Of a DNA stretch of 64,000 nt, positions 1-12,700 are shown piece by piece (the first letter of the stretch is position 1; every line of letters starts with the position of its first letter). Origin of the DNA: an uncultured Prevotellaceae bacterium (GTDB lineage: Bacteria; Bacteroidota; Bacteroidia; Bacteroidales; Bacteroidaceae). Both the position numbers and the translations under genes were made by a program. The stretch covers positions 124,001 through 188,000 of the forward strand of contig CAMZCM010000002.1 of NCBI GenBank assembly GCA_947305005.1, read 5' to 3'. The notes under the pieces were generated by a model that saw nothing but the letters and a program-made list of their open reading frames with translations, was not told the origin of the DNA and made no database searches.

Positions 1-34
1 TGATAAACGATAAATAATAAGGGCTTTTTCATTT

Positions 35-1756
35 TCATTTCGGGGCTTTTGGTGAAGCTGCGGTGTGGCCGTCTATGGTTTTATCGGAGATGCGGAGTTG
101 GGCGGGAGTAGCGTCATTTTTGATGACGGTAGCAAACTCCTGCGGACGAATAGTAACGGGACCACTCAGGAATTCGGGAATATTGTAGCTACGCATCAGT
201 TGACGATGGTATTGCGGGTTTTCTTGCGGGAGCTCGAAAGGTTTCGAGAAATGACCGTTGCCATCGTGATGGGCGATGAAGGGACGGGTGAAGTTCCCGT
301 CGTCACGCCGGCTGGAAAGAATGACCCAACAGCCGTTGCTGGACCACCCATGCCAGCTCTCTACCTCCGGAGAGTTCAGTTCGGTAATGTTACGAATAGC
401 AACAGGAAGTGCATGAATGGCTCCGGCTGCTTCATTAAGACTGTCAACCATAGCATCACGCTCAACATTGTTGCTGATTCTTGAAAGCAACGCTTCGGGA
501 AGATTGTGTTCTGTGTAACGAATGACGGGGCTGGGCGCAATGGGTTCCGCCTGTGTAAGATCCAAGAGGTACAAATCCGCATCGTTATGCCAGATATGGA
601 AAACGCCGAACTTACCTTCCGTGAACATCAGCCAACGTCCGTCAGGAGAGACACGTGGCAGGGTGACACTGCGGTTGCGGAGGGCTGCATCATAGATGAG
701 TTCACGAGGACCAAAGGTGCATGTCTGTTCGTCAAATGGTTTGCGATAGAGATTGTATTGCACGTCTTTGTAGTTCTTGATGAACTCAAAGTCCAACTGG
801 ATAGAATCTCTGCGTTCCCAATGACAGCTGACATAATAGATGTACTTGCCGTCGGGACTCCAGAAGGGGAAGCAATCCAAGTTGGTCGTGTCACGTGTAA
901 TCGGTGTCACCTCGTTGGTTTCAAGGTTGTAGAAGATGAGGTTGCTCTTGGTATCCTGCACCTCTATCTTCTGGACATCGCGGGTATGGAAACTCTGTCC
1001 AGTGCTGTTGGTGGAATAGACAATCCAGGGTTTTGTGGGATGCCAAGTGGGATAGACACCTGCACTGAGGGTACTGTCAGTCTTGAGGTTGATCTTATGT
1101 ATCTTTCCGTCGTAGGCAATGACTGTTCCTCCGAGATATTGGCGGACGTGGAACTGCACACGGTTGGGGTTGTACCACTGTGCGTGGTGGCAATTGATAC
1201 ACTGCCCGTTCTCCTCATCGCTATTGATCATGTTACCATAGATGAGGCTCTCGTCAAAGTTCTCCAGACAACGTTGATTGATAGTCAAATCTTCGTAAGT
1301 CACATAGCTCGGAGAAATGAGACGATAGGAGATGTAGGGGTCGATGCTGTCCTTGGAAAGCGTGATGGTAAAAGGCTTCCAACGTTGCCACTGGCCGTTG
1401 CTTTGGACAAAGACCTCAACATGGATCAGACCGTCGGCAGCGAGAGCAGCGTCCTTCATCTGCTGCCATTTCTTCAAACCTGGACAAACATCTTCGCCGC
1501 ACAGTGTCCACTGTTCATCAGCAACCGTGATGCGGGTAACGAAGTCAGTGGCATCAGCGTCATGGTCGATATGGAAATGCAGGGGAGCGATGTTCGTGGG
1601 AACCGTCACGTCAATATAATCCGGATAGATCGCGGGATAGTCCTTATTGTCTGAATAGGTGGTGGGGACAGAAGGGGAGGAGCAAGCTACTATCAGTTGC
1701 GATATTGCCGCAACAAACATCACCTTATAAAGAGCTTTATATGATAGAAGGGTCAT
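35..1756 (-). CDS. Beta-propeller (PD40/TolB-like) lipoprotein with c-type haem motif
   Basis: This is a 573-residue predicted lipoprotein. Its signal peptide ends at a lipobox-like LIVACSS, so it should sit in the outer or inner membrane facing the periplasm. The C-terminal two thirds carries repeated propeller-type motifs such as YPTWHPTKPWIVYSTNS, CFPFWSPDGKYIYYVS and LPRVSPDGRWLMFTEG, typical of PD40/TolB-like repeats. Around residue 190 there is CINCHH, a CxxCH c-type haem attachment motif, which is unusual for a simple propeller. The gene starts 11 bp after the DUF6057 gene and is probably co-transcribed with it. The function is unknown; a redox or sensing role is inferred only from the haem motif. 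Confidence 0.75.
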   Translation of the reverse strand: MTLLSYKALYKVMFVAAISQLIVACSSPSVPTTYSDNKDYPAIYPDYIDVTVPTNIAPLHFHIDHDADATDFVTRITVADEQWTLCGEDVCPGLKKWQQMKDAALAADGLIHVEVFVQSNGQWQRWKPFTITLSKDSIDPYISYRLISPSYVTYEDLTINQRCLENFDESLIYGNMINSDEENGQCINCHHAQWYNPNRVQFHVRQYLGGTVIAYDGKIHKINLKTDSTLSAGVYPTWHPTKPWIVYSTNSTGQSFHTRDVQKIEVQDTKSNLIFYNLETNEVTPITRDTTNLDCFPFWSPDGKYIYYVSCHWERRDSIQLDFEFIKNYKDVQYNLYRKPFDEQTCTFGPRELIYDAALRNRSVTLPRVSPDGRWLMFTEGKFGVFHIWHNDADLYLLDLTQAEPIAPSPVIRYTEHNLPEALLSRISNNVERDAMVDSLNEAAGAIHALPVAIRNITELNSPEVESWHGWSSNGCWVILSSRRDDGNFTRPFIAHHDGNGHFSKPFELPQENPQYHRQLMRSYNIPEFLSGPVTIRPQEFATVIKNDATPAQLRISDKTIDGHTAASPKAPK

Positions 1757-1767
1757 GGGGTGTGACT

Positions 1768-3825
1768 TTAGTTGGTCTTTTGATTACGAACGAGGAAGTA
1801 GAAATAGTAGAAGGTGTTACCGAATTGTGGATAGAAAGCAATGGCCTTTTGCTCCTCATTCATGGGACCGCATTGTTCGTTGAACTTCATGAAGCGATCG
1901 TAGGTATCACGAACGTTTTGGTCGAAAGGCATTTTTGAGATATCGACTTTGTTCTCCAGATGACCATACAGATAGGCAGCTTCCTGATAGTGAAGCGGCA
2001 TGTGAATGGTCGGGTGCATATTGGCATACTTCATGAAGCGTGGCCAGAATAAGTCGATGTCCTTCATGATGAGGGCGCAGAGGAGTGTCATCTCTTGGAA
2101 CAATGGATCATCGCCATTGCCTTTGGCAAATGTCTGGAGCAGATACATTTCTACGAGGGTGTTATCGCCGTCGAGACGATCCGGGTAGGTCATCATGTGG
2201 AGGATGGGCGCAAACTCTTTCATGCCTTCATCGTCCAAGAGCGGCTTTCCAGCCTTCGCTGAGGCTTCCAGCTTCTCAAGGTCAAAAGCATCAGGGGTGT
2301 TGAGGTATTTCTCGTAACGCTCTGCCCATGCACGATGGAAGGTCGTTTTCTTCAGTAAATCAAGATATTTGCGGGCTACCGTCCATTCGTGGTTCAGAAG
2401 GCTGGTGCGAGCCATGAACTTTAGCGTTTCGGCTTTCCAACCGAACTCAACACCATCTTCCATACACCAACGGTAGCAGAAGTTCTCCTTACCATAGTGA
2501 TAATAGATGAGCTTGCCGCCAATCTGAGTCATACGAGCTCGCCAAGGAGCATTCTGTTGTAGGGCGCCTTCTGGGTAGAAGAACATCTCGTCACCAGCTC
2601 GACCAAGGCGGAAGAGAGCGAGGTTTTTGTACATGACAATCTGGCGTGTAGGCTTAACGTTGCTACTACCGTCGCGGGCGAGAGTGAGCACGCGTTCCCA
2701 ATCCAGCTCTTCAATGGCTCTATTCATGGCGAGCTCCTTATGGAAGTTCGTGTCGTGGTACCAAGCCTTGCTGACACCAAAAGCTCCGACACCGAGAAGA
2801 AGGATAACGATAACAATACGCAGCCATTTCTTTAACTTTTGGGTGAAAGCAAGATTGTCACAGACACTCACGATAGCGATGATGGCCAAAGCTACGATGA
2901 TGGCGTAGTAGGGGAGGCGGTATTGTTCAAAGCTATCACTGCTATACCGGAACGAGGGAAATCCGGCAACATAGATGAATGAGCGCTCTGTCATCTCAAA
3001 GAGCTGTTGGTAATAGACCTGTGGAACAGCTGCAATGAGGAGGAGGGCAAAAACGGACTCTCCCCCCGCCCTCCCTATCAGGGAGGGGGTGAATACTTTG
3101 AAAGATTGTTGGTCTCTGTTTCCTATGGGTGATTGCTCCCTCCCTGATAGGGAGGGCGGGAGGAGAGTCCCCAACAGCCCCGTAGCTCCTAGTGCCCAGG
3201 CACCAAAGAAGGGATAGCCGACAATGCAAACAAGGGCCATCCATAGGAGGCTTGTCCAACGGGCGACTTTCAAGGGGAGATAACCATCTATGAGACGCTG
3301 AATCACGAGGCACAGCGTGGCAAAAAGGACACCAACGGTGGGCACGAAAAGATGGCCTGGCAGTTTTTGGTAATAGATCCAATAACCTGTCTGTACGAAG
3401 CAGGCCAGTAGCGCGAGAGGAACGAGCAGCGTCAGAGCGCGCCAGGGACCTCTTAACCGAAAGACCCACTGCAACAAAAGGCAGATGATCAACCAAAGGC
3501 CACAAAGGATACTTACTCCGAGCCAAGGATAGTAGAAATATTGTGTCAGGTAGGTGCTGATCCAGGAGACAGCAGCGCCCGGGTATTGCATCAAAGTCTT
3601 CCAGTACAGCCCCGTCGGCAGCCAGAGGTTCAGCTCTTGGGCACGAAGGAGAAACTCCTTTTCATTACTGACGAGTATGAAAGCGAAGATGACGAGGAGG
3701 ACAGGGAGAAGGAGGAACCAAAGAGCAGACTCTCCCCCCGCTCGAAAACGAGAGGGGGAAGACCCCTCCCTCTCCCTCCCTGTGAGGGAGGGAGTGGTTT
3801 CTTTTGATGTATGCTTTTGTTTCAT
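1768..3825 (-). CDS. DUF6057 family integral membrane protein with repeat-derived insertions
   Basis: The N-terminal half contains many hydrophobic segments (for example ALWFLLLPVLLVIFAFIL) and the C-terminal half is soluble and probably helical, as in the Bacteroidetes DUF6057 family. The ORF track starts at 3855 with GTG; I prefer the ATG at 3825 (MKQKHTSK). The protein contains two stretches encoded by the G+C-rich palindromic repeats: TPSLTGREREGSS.. right after the N-terminus, and [21 protein letters not shown] in the membrane region. Both are in frame and neither looks like native family sequence. The gene lies between the GH2 gene and the propeller lipoprotein. Its biochemical function is not known to me. 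Confidence 0.7.
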   Translation of the reverse strand: MKQKHTSKETTPSLTGREREGSSPSRFRAGGESALWFLLLPVLLVIFAFILVSNEKEFLLRAQELNLWLPTGLYWKTLMQYPGAAVSWISTYLTQYFYYPWLGVSILCGLWLIICLLLQWVFRLRGPWRALTLLVPLALLACFVQTGYWIYYQKLPGHLFVPTVGVLFATLCLVIQRLIDGYLPLKVARWTSLLWMALVCIVGYPFFGAWALGATGLLGTLLPPSLSGREQSPIGNRDQQSFKVFTPSLIGRAGGESVFALLLIAAVPQVYYQQLFEMTERSFIYVAGFPSFRYSSDSFEQYRLPYYAIIVALAIIAIVSVCDNLAFTQKLKKWLRIVIVILLLGVGAFGVSKAWYHDTNFHKELAMNRAIEELDWERVLTLARDGSSNVKPTRQIVMYKNLALFRLGRAGDEMFFYPEGALQQNAPWRARMTQIGGKLIYYHYGKENFCYRWCMEDGVEFGWKAETLKFMARTSLLNHEWTVARKYLDLLKKTTFHRAWAERYEKYLNTPDAFDLEKLEASAKAGKPLLDDEGMKEFAPILHMMTYPDRLDGDNTLVEMYLLQTFAKGNGDDPLFQEMTLLCALIMKDIDLFWPRFMKYANMHPTIHMPLHYQEAAYLYGHLENKVDISKMPFDQNVRDTYDRFMKFNEQCGPMNEEQKAIAFYPQFGNTFYYFYFLVRNQKTN
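3055..3170. repeat. Inverted pair of G+C-rich palindromic repeats inside the DUF6057 CDS
   Basis: Two copies of the window's palindromic repeat lie in opposite orientation at about 3055-3087 and 3136-3170. Each has the core CCCTCCCTATCAGGGAGGG or its complement, flanked by a CCCCCCGCC / GGCGGG side arm. About 48 bp separate them. The whole unit is read through in frame by the DUF6057 gene and encodes PPSLSGREQ and [12 protein letters not shown]. The layout resembles a REP doublet (REPIN). Confidence 0.85.
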
Positions 3826-3890
3826 GTTTAATGGTAAATCTTGATAGGTGACCACTCCCTCCCTGATAGGGAGGGCGGGGGGAGAGTCTT
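3728..3890. repeat. Palindromic repeat cluster bracketing the DUF6057 start codon
   Basis: Two adjacent copies lie inside the 5' end of the DUF6057 gene. One, at about 3728-3758, is a variant with a CTCGAAAACGAG core; the other is at about 3760-3795. An opposite-facing copy lies upstream at about 3850-3890, 14 bp from the end of the GH2 gene. The ATG at 3825 is between them, so the upstream and internal copies could pair in the mRNA around the start codon. Confidence 0.85.
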
Positions 3891-3903
3891 GGTCGGTGTG
3901 TCT

Positions 3904-7119
<3,216 letters not shown>

Positions 7120-7141
7120 TTAGTTACACGTTTTTATGGTG

Positions 7142-7173
7142 CGAAGATACGGAATAAAGCCTTTCGCACCAAA
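7142..7173 (-). promoter_or_regulatory. Bacteroidetes-type promoter of the GH2 gene
   Basis: Read on the minus strand, TTTG (7170-7173) is followed after 20 bp by TATCTTCG (7142-7149), close to the Bacteroidetes -33 TTTG / -7 TAnnTTTG pattern. It lies 35 bp upstream of the GH2 start and downstream of the operon terminator. Confidence 0.6.
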
Positions 7174-7193
7174 CTTTAAATGCTAAAACATAA

Positions 7194-7238
7194 TAAAAAA
7201 CGAATCGACTGCCTGAACGAAGTCAAACAGTCGATTCT
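7194..7238 (-). terminator. Rho-independent terminator of the susCD-fasciclin operon
   Basis: A perfect 10-bp stem (GAATCGACTG at 7202-7211 with CAGTCGATTC at 7228-7237) is followed on the minus strand by GTTTTTT. It lies 47 bp after the stop of the last SusD gene. Confidence 0.8.
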
Positions 7239-7284
7239 TAAAATGTTATACTTACGAAACCGTTAGGGTTTCAGGTACATCATT

Positions 7285-9699
7285 TTATGGAAGTTTGAAG
7301 TACCAGTTGTCAGTATTTAACAGACGTGAGTAGAGAGCATTGTCGCGTGTACCGCTACGTTCAGATATCCTCTTAGCGACCTGCTCAACGCCCTTAGAGC
7401 CTCCAATCAAACGGCTGAAGCAGAGAAGGTCGAAGAAGCGGTTGCCTTCGAAGGCTGTCTCCAATGCCAACTCGTCAAGAATCAGGTTGGCGATAGCTTC
7501 CTGTACCTGACGCAAATTGCTGGGGTCATAAATTTCATCATAGTACATTGGAGTTGTGGCTCCTTCGTAGTTTGCCCTCATCTTATTGATTTGGTCAATG
7601 TAATTGTAGGTGGAGGACGTCTCCCAAAGTGAGAGGAAACCGCATCCACGCTCATGAATACCCATTGCCGGATTGCCTCCTATGTTAGTGGACACTTCTG
7701 TTAAACTGACCCTGCTTTCTGTGACTCCATACCACACGGCACGTGTATAACTTTCATCACCTCTCAAGAAAGATGTGTTGAAATTCAAGAAAGGAGCGCT
7801 CTTAGCTGCTTTCATTTCCCGCTTACTGATATAGTCGCAGACAACATCTCCAGTACCTATGTATTCAGCATAAGATAAGACCTTTTGACCCAAATCGTCT
7901 CTAATCGTATTAAAATATGTAGCGATTTCATCTGTGAAGGCAGCTTGGGCAGCATAGGCTGGATCGTCATAGTAAAGGTTACCTTCACGATCTGCTATTA
8001 AGAAAAGGTCGAATGCATTTGCGTCGGTTGGATCAATGTTGACACTAAATGTTACTCCCTCGTTCAGAGCACGCTGATACACATGATACAGCAGTAGAGG
8101 ATAAGCTTCATAGAAGGTGGTATCGGTTCCAACAATTTCTGTATCGTCCCAGTATTTGCAGTCATTCCCATAGTAATTGATGATCTGCCCGTCAAAACAC
8201 GTGTGTGTGTAGGTCTTTGGAGCTGGCGCATACTGGTCTTCTCTACTTGGAAGCCAGCTGGTAGCTCCAACAAGTCCGTGACGGAGGATAGCGAAAGCAT
8301 AGCCTGGGAAACCGGCACCATTCAAAGCCTGAGCATAGTGCAACCAAATGTTAGCCTTACGATAGATAACAGGATAGGTCGTGGTGAAGGCACCAAGCGG
8401 GTTCTGCTTGGTGACGAAGAGTTCCTGATCGGCACTACCGGACTTCACATCATTGTAGGTATCCGTCGTAGAGTAGTAGCGGGCATCACCTGCATTCTTG
8501 AAGACGGTACATACTGAAGAACCATAATTGCTACCTATATAGACTTCATAATCCTGTGACTTGTTTAGATTGATGTATGCCTTGGATGCATCTAACTGGT
8601 GCTGGAAGTTAGGCTCCAGACTGACGCTACCTGTACTGGTACTGTCCGCAGATACGCTTTGTGTCACTTCGAAACCAAAGAGTTCGCTGATGTCGCGATA
8701 CACTTCACCATAGAGTTTGTTCTTGGAACAGGGGATAATAGTGACGACCTCTTCGGTTTGGCTAGTCTTATTGGTGTTGTCCCAAAACATACCTGCACAC
8801 CAGTTGAAGTCATTTCTATAGTATTGTTCAGAACTTTCCATCTTTCTCAAGGAAACATAGTTTGTTCTGGGGAGAAGGATACCACCCTTTTCTGAATTCA
8901 GGAAGTTGTAATAGTACTGTGCTGCCTGACGGTAATCAGCTTCAGAACCTGCGCCATTAGCTTTCAGCAACCAGATGTCACCCAATACGACATCCTGTGG
9001 GAAGATGCACTTGGAAGAATGGGCAATGACTTCCTTGTAACCGTATGTCCCATAGTTAGGATAGGCAATAACGCGAAGGGAGTCGCCGGCTAACACCGTG
9101 GGAACGTGTCTAACCTCGTCCACTTTCTTTGCAACACCGCTAGTAGCTAAAGTATTAGCATCAACATATGTGGTAGCTTTGCGGAAGTCTTCCATATCTG
9201 CGGTGGAGAGCATGGGGGTCTCAAAGTATGGTACACGACCATAGGCAAGAACCAACTGCAGATAAGCCCATGCACGAATCGTCACAACCTGCGAGTATTC
9301 ACTGAGCATCAAAGGACGGTTCAAACCAGAGAGTGCAGCCGTGTCGCAACGCTGAATGTAGGCGTTGCAGGAATTAATGACATGGTAGAAGTCTGCGGCC
9401 TTGAGGAATCTGTTAGAACCATCGGTTCCTGTGAACTCCAAGATGGAACTGATGGAGTCGCTGGTATATTGAGAACCATCCACCAAGTCGCCACGACATT
9501 CACCTAAAATCACATAGCGTTCAGCTATACGCTGTAGGCTCTTCTGAATGCCCCAATAGCTATAGAGCGTATCCGCAGCCACTTCTTCAATGCCTACATT
9601 ACGATCCATGTCGCCTGTAAGCATGTCCTCGCAGGAGGAAAAACCAAATGTAATAGTCAGTGCGAGGAGAATAATAGATAAGATATTCTTTTTCATCAT
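7285..9699 (-). CDS. SusD/RagB family outer-membrane lipoprotein (second pair)
   Basis: This 804-residue lipoprotein (lipobox FGFSSCED) has SusD family features: an early region with repeated helices (RIAERYVILGECRGDLVD), a central AWAYLQLVLAYGRVPYF segment typical of SusD TPR helices, and a C-terminal ELALETAFEGNRFFDLLCFSRL block. SusD proteins sit on the cell surface as a lid over the SusC channel and deliver ligand to it. It is longer than a usual SusD (about 500-650). The gene follows its SusC partner by 9 bp and is last in the operon. The ligand is unknown. Translation could begin at either of the first two Met codons. Confidence 0.9.
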   Translation of the reverse strand: MMKKNILSIILLALTITFGFSSCEDMLTGDMDRNVGIEEVAADTLYSYWGIQKSLQRIAERYVILGECRGDLVDGSQYTSDSISSILEFTGTDGSNRFLKAADFYHVINSCNAYIQRCDTAALSGLNRPLMLSEYSQVVTIRAWAYLQLVLAYGRVPYFETPMLSTADMEDFRKATTYVDANTLATSGVAKKVDEVRHVPTVLAGDSLRVIAYPNYGTYGYKEVIAHSSKCIFPQDVVLGDIWLLKANGAGSEADYRQAAQYYYNFLNSEKGGILLPRTNYVSLRKMESSEQYYRNDFNWCAGMFWDNTNKTSQTEEVVTIIPCSKNKLYGEVYRDISELFGFEVTQSVSADSTSTGSVSLEPNFQHQLDASKAYINLNKSQDYEVYIGSNYGSSVCTVFKNAGDARYYSTTDTYNDVKSGSADQELFVTKQNPLGAFTTTYPVIYRKANIWLHYAQALNGAGFPGYAFAILRHGLVGATSWLPSREDQYAPAPKTYTHTCFDGQIINYYGNDCKYWDDTEIVGTDTTFYEAYPLLLYHVYQRALNEGVTFSVNIDPTDANAFDLFLIADREGNLYYDDPAYAAQAAFTDEIATYFNTIRDDLGQKVLSYAEYIGTGDVVCDYISKREMKAAKSAPFLNFNTSFLRGDESYTRAVWYGVTESRVSLTEVSTNIGGNPAMGIHERGCGFLSLWETSSTYNYIDQINKMRANYEGATTPMYYDEIYDPSNLRQVQEAIANLILDELALETAFEGNRFFDLLCFSRLIGGSKGVEQVAKRISERSGTRDNALYSRLLNTDNWYFKLP

Positions 9700-9708
9700 A
9701 ATGCCGTA

Positions 9709-12700
9709 TTAGAGGTTGATGGATAAGCCGATATTGAAGCTACGTCCCAATGATAACAAACCGGTATCGATACCTTGGTAAAGCACACTGTTTCTTGCGC
9801 TGGTCTCAGGATCAGTACCCCAGTACTTAGTAAATGTGAGAAGGTTGTTGCCTTCACCCCAAACTCGTAGTCCCTGAATGAACTCATTGCGTACGGGAAT
9901 AGTGTAGGTGAGGCGGACATTCTTGAGCTTCAAGTAGCTGCCGTCTTCAATCCAACGGTCAGACATACGCTCGTTGTTACGCCAGTCCTCACTATCGATG
10001 TAGCAGACCTTAGGCATGTCAGTTTTTTGGCCCTCATGCGTCCAGCGGTTCTGCATTGCTGTTGTCTGGTTGTACGTTGTGTTGCCACCTTCCAAAATGG
10101 AGCGCTGGTAGTTATAGACATCGTTACCCAAAGAGTACTTAAAGTTGACATCCAGTCGGAGATTCTTCCATGTCAAGTTGGTGAAGATGTTGCCATAGAT
10201 GTCCGGATTCGGGTTACCGATAGCCACCTTATCCTTGTCATCAATGACACCGTCGCCGTTCTGATCTACGAAACGTATGTCGCCTGCTTGGAAGTTGTCG
10301 TATGGACGGTTCTTGATACCAGTGGGGTATTTGAGATAACCCAGAGCACCGGCAGTGCTGGCTTCTGCATCATTGGCTAGAACACCGTCCGTCTGCCATC
10401 CAAAGAACGTACCGACAGCATAGTTCTCAGCGGTGAGAATGTTCTCAGTTCCATAGATGCTATTGGTGTAGCCATTGACCAGTTCCCCACCAACATAGAT
10501 TTTTTCATTGAGATCAGGCAACTTGGTGATGGTGTTGGTGTAGTGACCGACACTGGCGCCAATTTCCCATTTCAGGTTCTTGTTGTTCAGCAGGGCTGCA
10601 TTGGCACGGAATTCAAAACCACGGTTCTTCAATTGACCATCGTTGATCCAGTACTTGCCCAAACCGGAGATGTAATCAATATCTTTCATGGTGAGCAAGT
10701 TGTCGGTTGTATTCCAGAAGAGATCTACACCTGCATTCAAACGGTTGTTGATGAACGAACCTTCCAGTGCCAAGTTGATACGCGTTGTTGTTTCCCACTG
10801 GATGCTGGTATTCTCAATGTTCTTCAACACCAGACCTACGGTATTCTCTGTCACACGCTGGCTTTCCCAATAGGTACGTGCAGCGTAGTAGTCGATGCCG
10901 TCATTACCACTTTGATCAATACCTGCTGTTAATTTCAGGTAATTAACACCCTTGCCGGTCTTGAACCATTTCTCGTTGGAGATCAGCCAACCTACTTGTA
11001 CTCCAGGGAAGACACCCCAACTCACACCACCGATATGAAGACCATCCTTAGTTTCCTTACCGAAGCGGCTACTGGTTTGGGCTGCTACTGAGAACTCAGC
11101 GAAATACTTGTTCTGGTAGTTATAATCTGCATGGAGATAGTAAGTCATGTCAATCCAGTTATCCTTGGTTCCGCCATAGTTGACAAACGCCATGTTCTTC
11201 TTAATATCTGGCAGTTTATCGTTTTCGTTGTTGTAACCGCGAATGTAGGAATAACTATAATTGTAATTGTTGTAGCGGAAACCTCCAAAGGTTTTGATGG
11301 TATGAGCCCCGTAGTTGTTGCCCCATTCAATGCGGAAGTCGTTGTTGATGCTGGTTTCCTTCGTGAACTGTGACTTCAGGACGGATGAAATCTTACCCAT
11401 GTCCTTCAACATGTACAAAGTCGTACCGTTGATGGGGAGGAAGTATTTTTCATTATTACGGTTCAGCGTGTAGTTGAAACGGTCGCTGATGGCGAGCTGC
11501 TTGGTAATCTGATACTTCGGAGAGAAGTTGATATTAATCTGAGTCAGCTCGGCATAGTTCTTATTCACACCTTGTCCGTTCTCCAGAATCCAATACGGGT
11601 TACGTAGGCTCTCATTGATATCGGGATCCAATTCGTTGGCAAATTGGAAGGGATTCTGAATCCACTGTCCTAAACTGCTTGATGCAGCATATTTACCGGC
11701 ATAAGAATCAGATAGCTCCAGACGTCCTGTTGCTTCACTATGATAATAGGCATACGGAGAGAGGATAGGAGCCTGTAACAGACCTAAGACATTGGTAGAA
11801 CCGATATTCTGCATATCGTAATTCTCGCTCCAGCCGTTGTCCAGAACATCGTAGCTACAGCGGTTGTAGGCAATATCCAGACCGGACTTCACCTTTTCAA
11901 AGATCTGAATGTCGGTGTTGAAGCGGAGGTTCAGACGGTCGAAGTCATTTCCTTTCAGAGTTGATTGACCATTGGTATATCCGAGGGAAAGCGCATACAT
12001 ACCAATCTCATCACCACCTTCTACGCTCAACTTATAATTCTGGGTCAAAGCGGTTTGGTATAGGTCTTCCTGCCAGTCGGTATTGTTGTGGAAAACCTTA
12101 TAATAGTAGTTGCTGCTTTCCGGTGCATCGTTCAGGAATGCGTATTTGTTGAGGCTTGCAGAAGAAGACTCACGCACTTCCTTGATGGTACCAGACAGTT
12201 CACTGACGTAATTGCGATAAGCCTCACCATCCATCATTTGGATGCGTTTGGGCGCAAATTCCAGACCTGCATAAGCACGGGCGCTAATCTTGGTTGCCAT
12301 GCTGTGACCACGTTTTGTCGTGATGATGACCACGCCATTGGCACCCTTGGCACCGTAAAGCGCAGTACCGTTCTTCAAGACTTGTACGCTCTCTACGTTC
12401 TCGGGATCCAAACCAGCCAGAATGTTGTTATAGAAACCTTCGTGAAGACTGGTACGCTCTTCTTCTAAATCGACCATGTTGCCGTCAATGATGAATAACG
12501 GTTGAGTGGAGGCTTTCAAAGAGTTGATACCTCGGATGTTGAAGAAGGCTCCCTGACCGAGCAAGGCACTACGGTTAATAGAATGGATGTCACCAGCCAG
12601 CTGATTCTGCATATCGGTCTCGATACTGATGGAACTGGTTTCGTCAAGTTTCATCGTTCTTTCCGAAACGATGGTCGTTCCGTCGGTATAATAGCTGCGG

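Noticed and set aside
506-1654. Plus-strand ORF of 382 aa
   Set aside because: It is antisense to the propeller lipoprotein gene, has no recognisable domain or promoter, and is a frame shadow.
2996-3526. Minus-strand ORF of 176 aa inside the DUF6057 gene
   Set aside because: It is Arg/Pro/Ser-rich, in another frame of a clear membrane protein gene, and runs through the repeat doublet.
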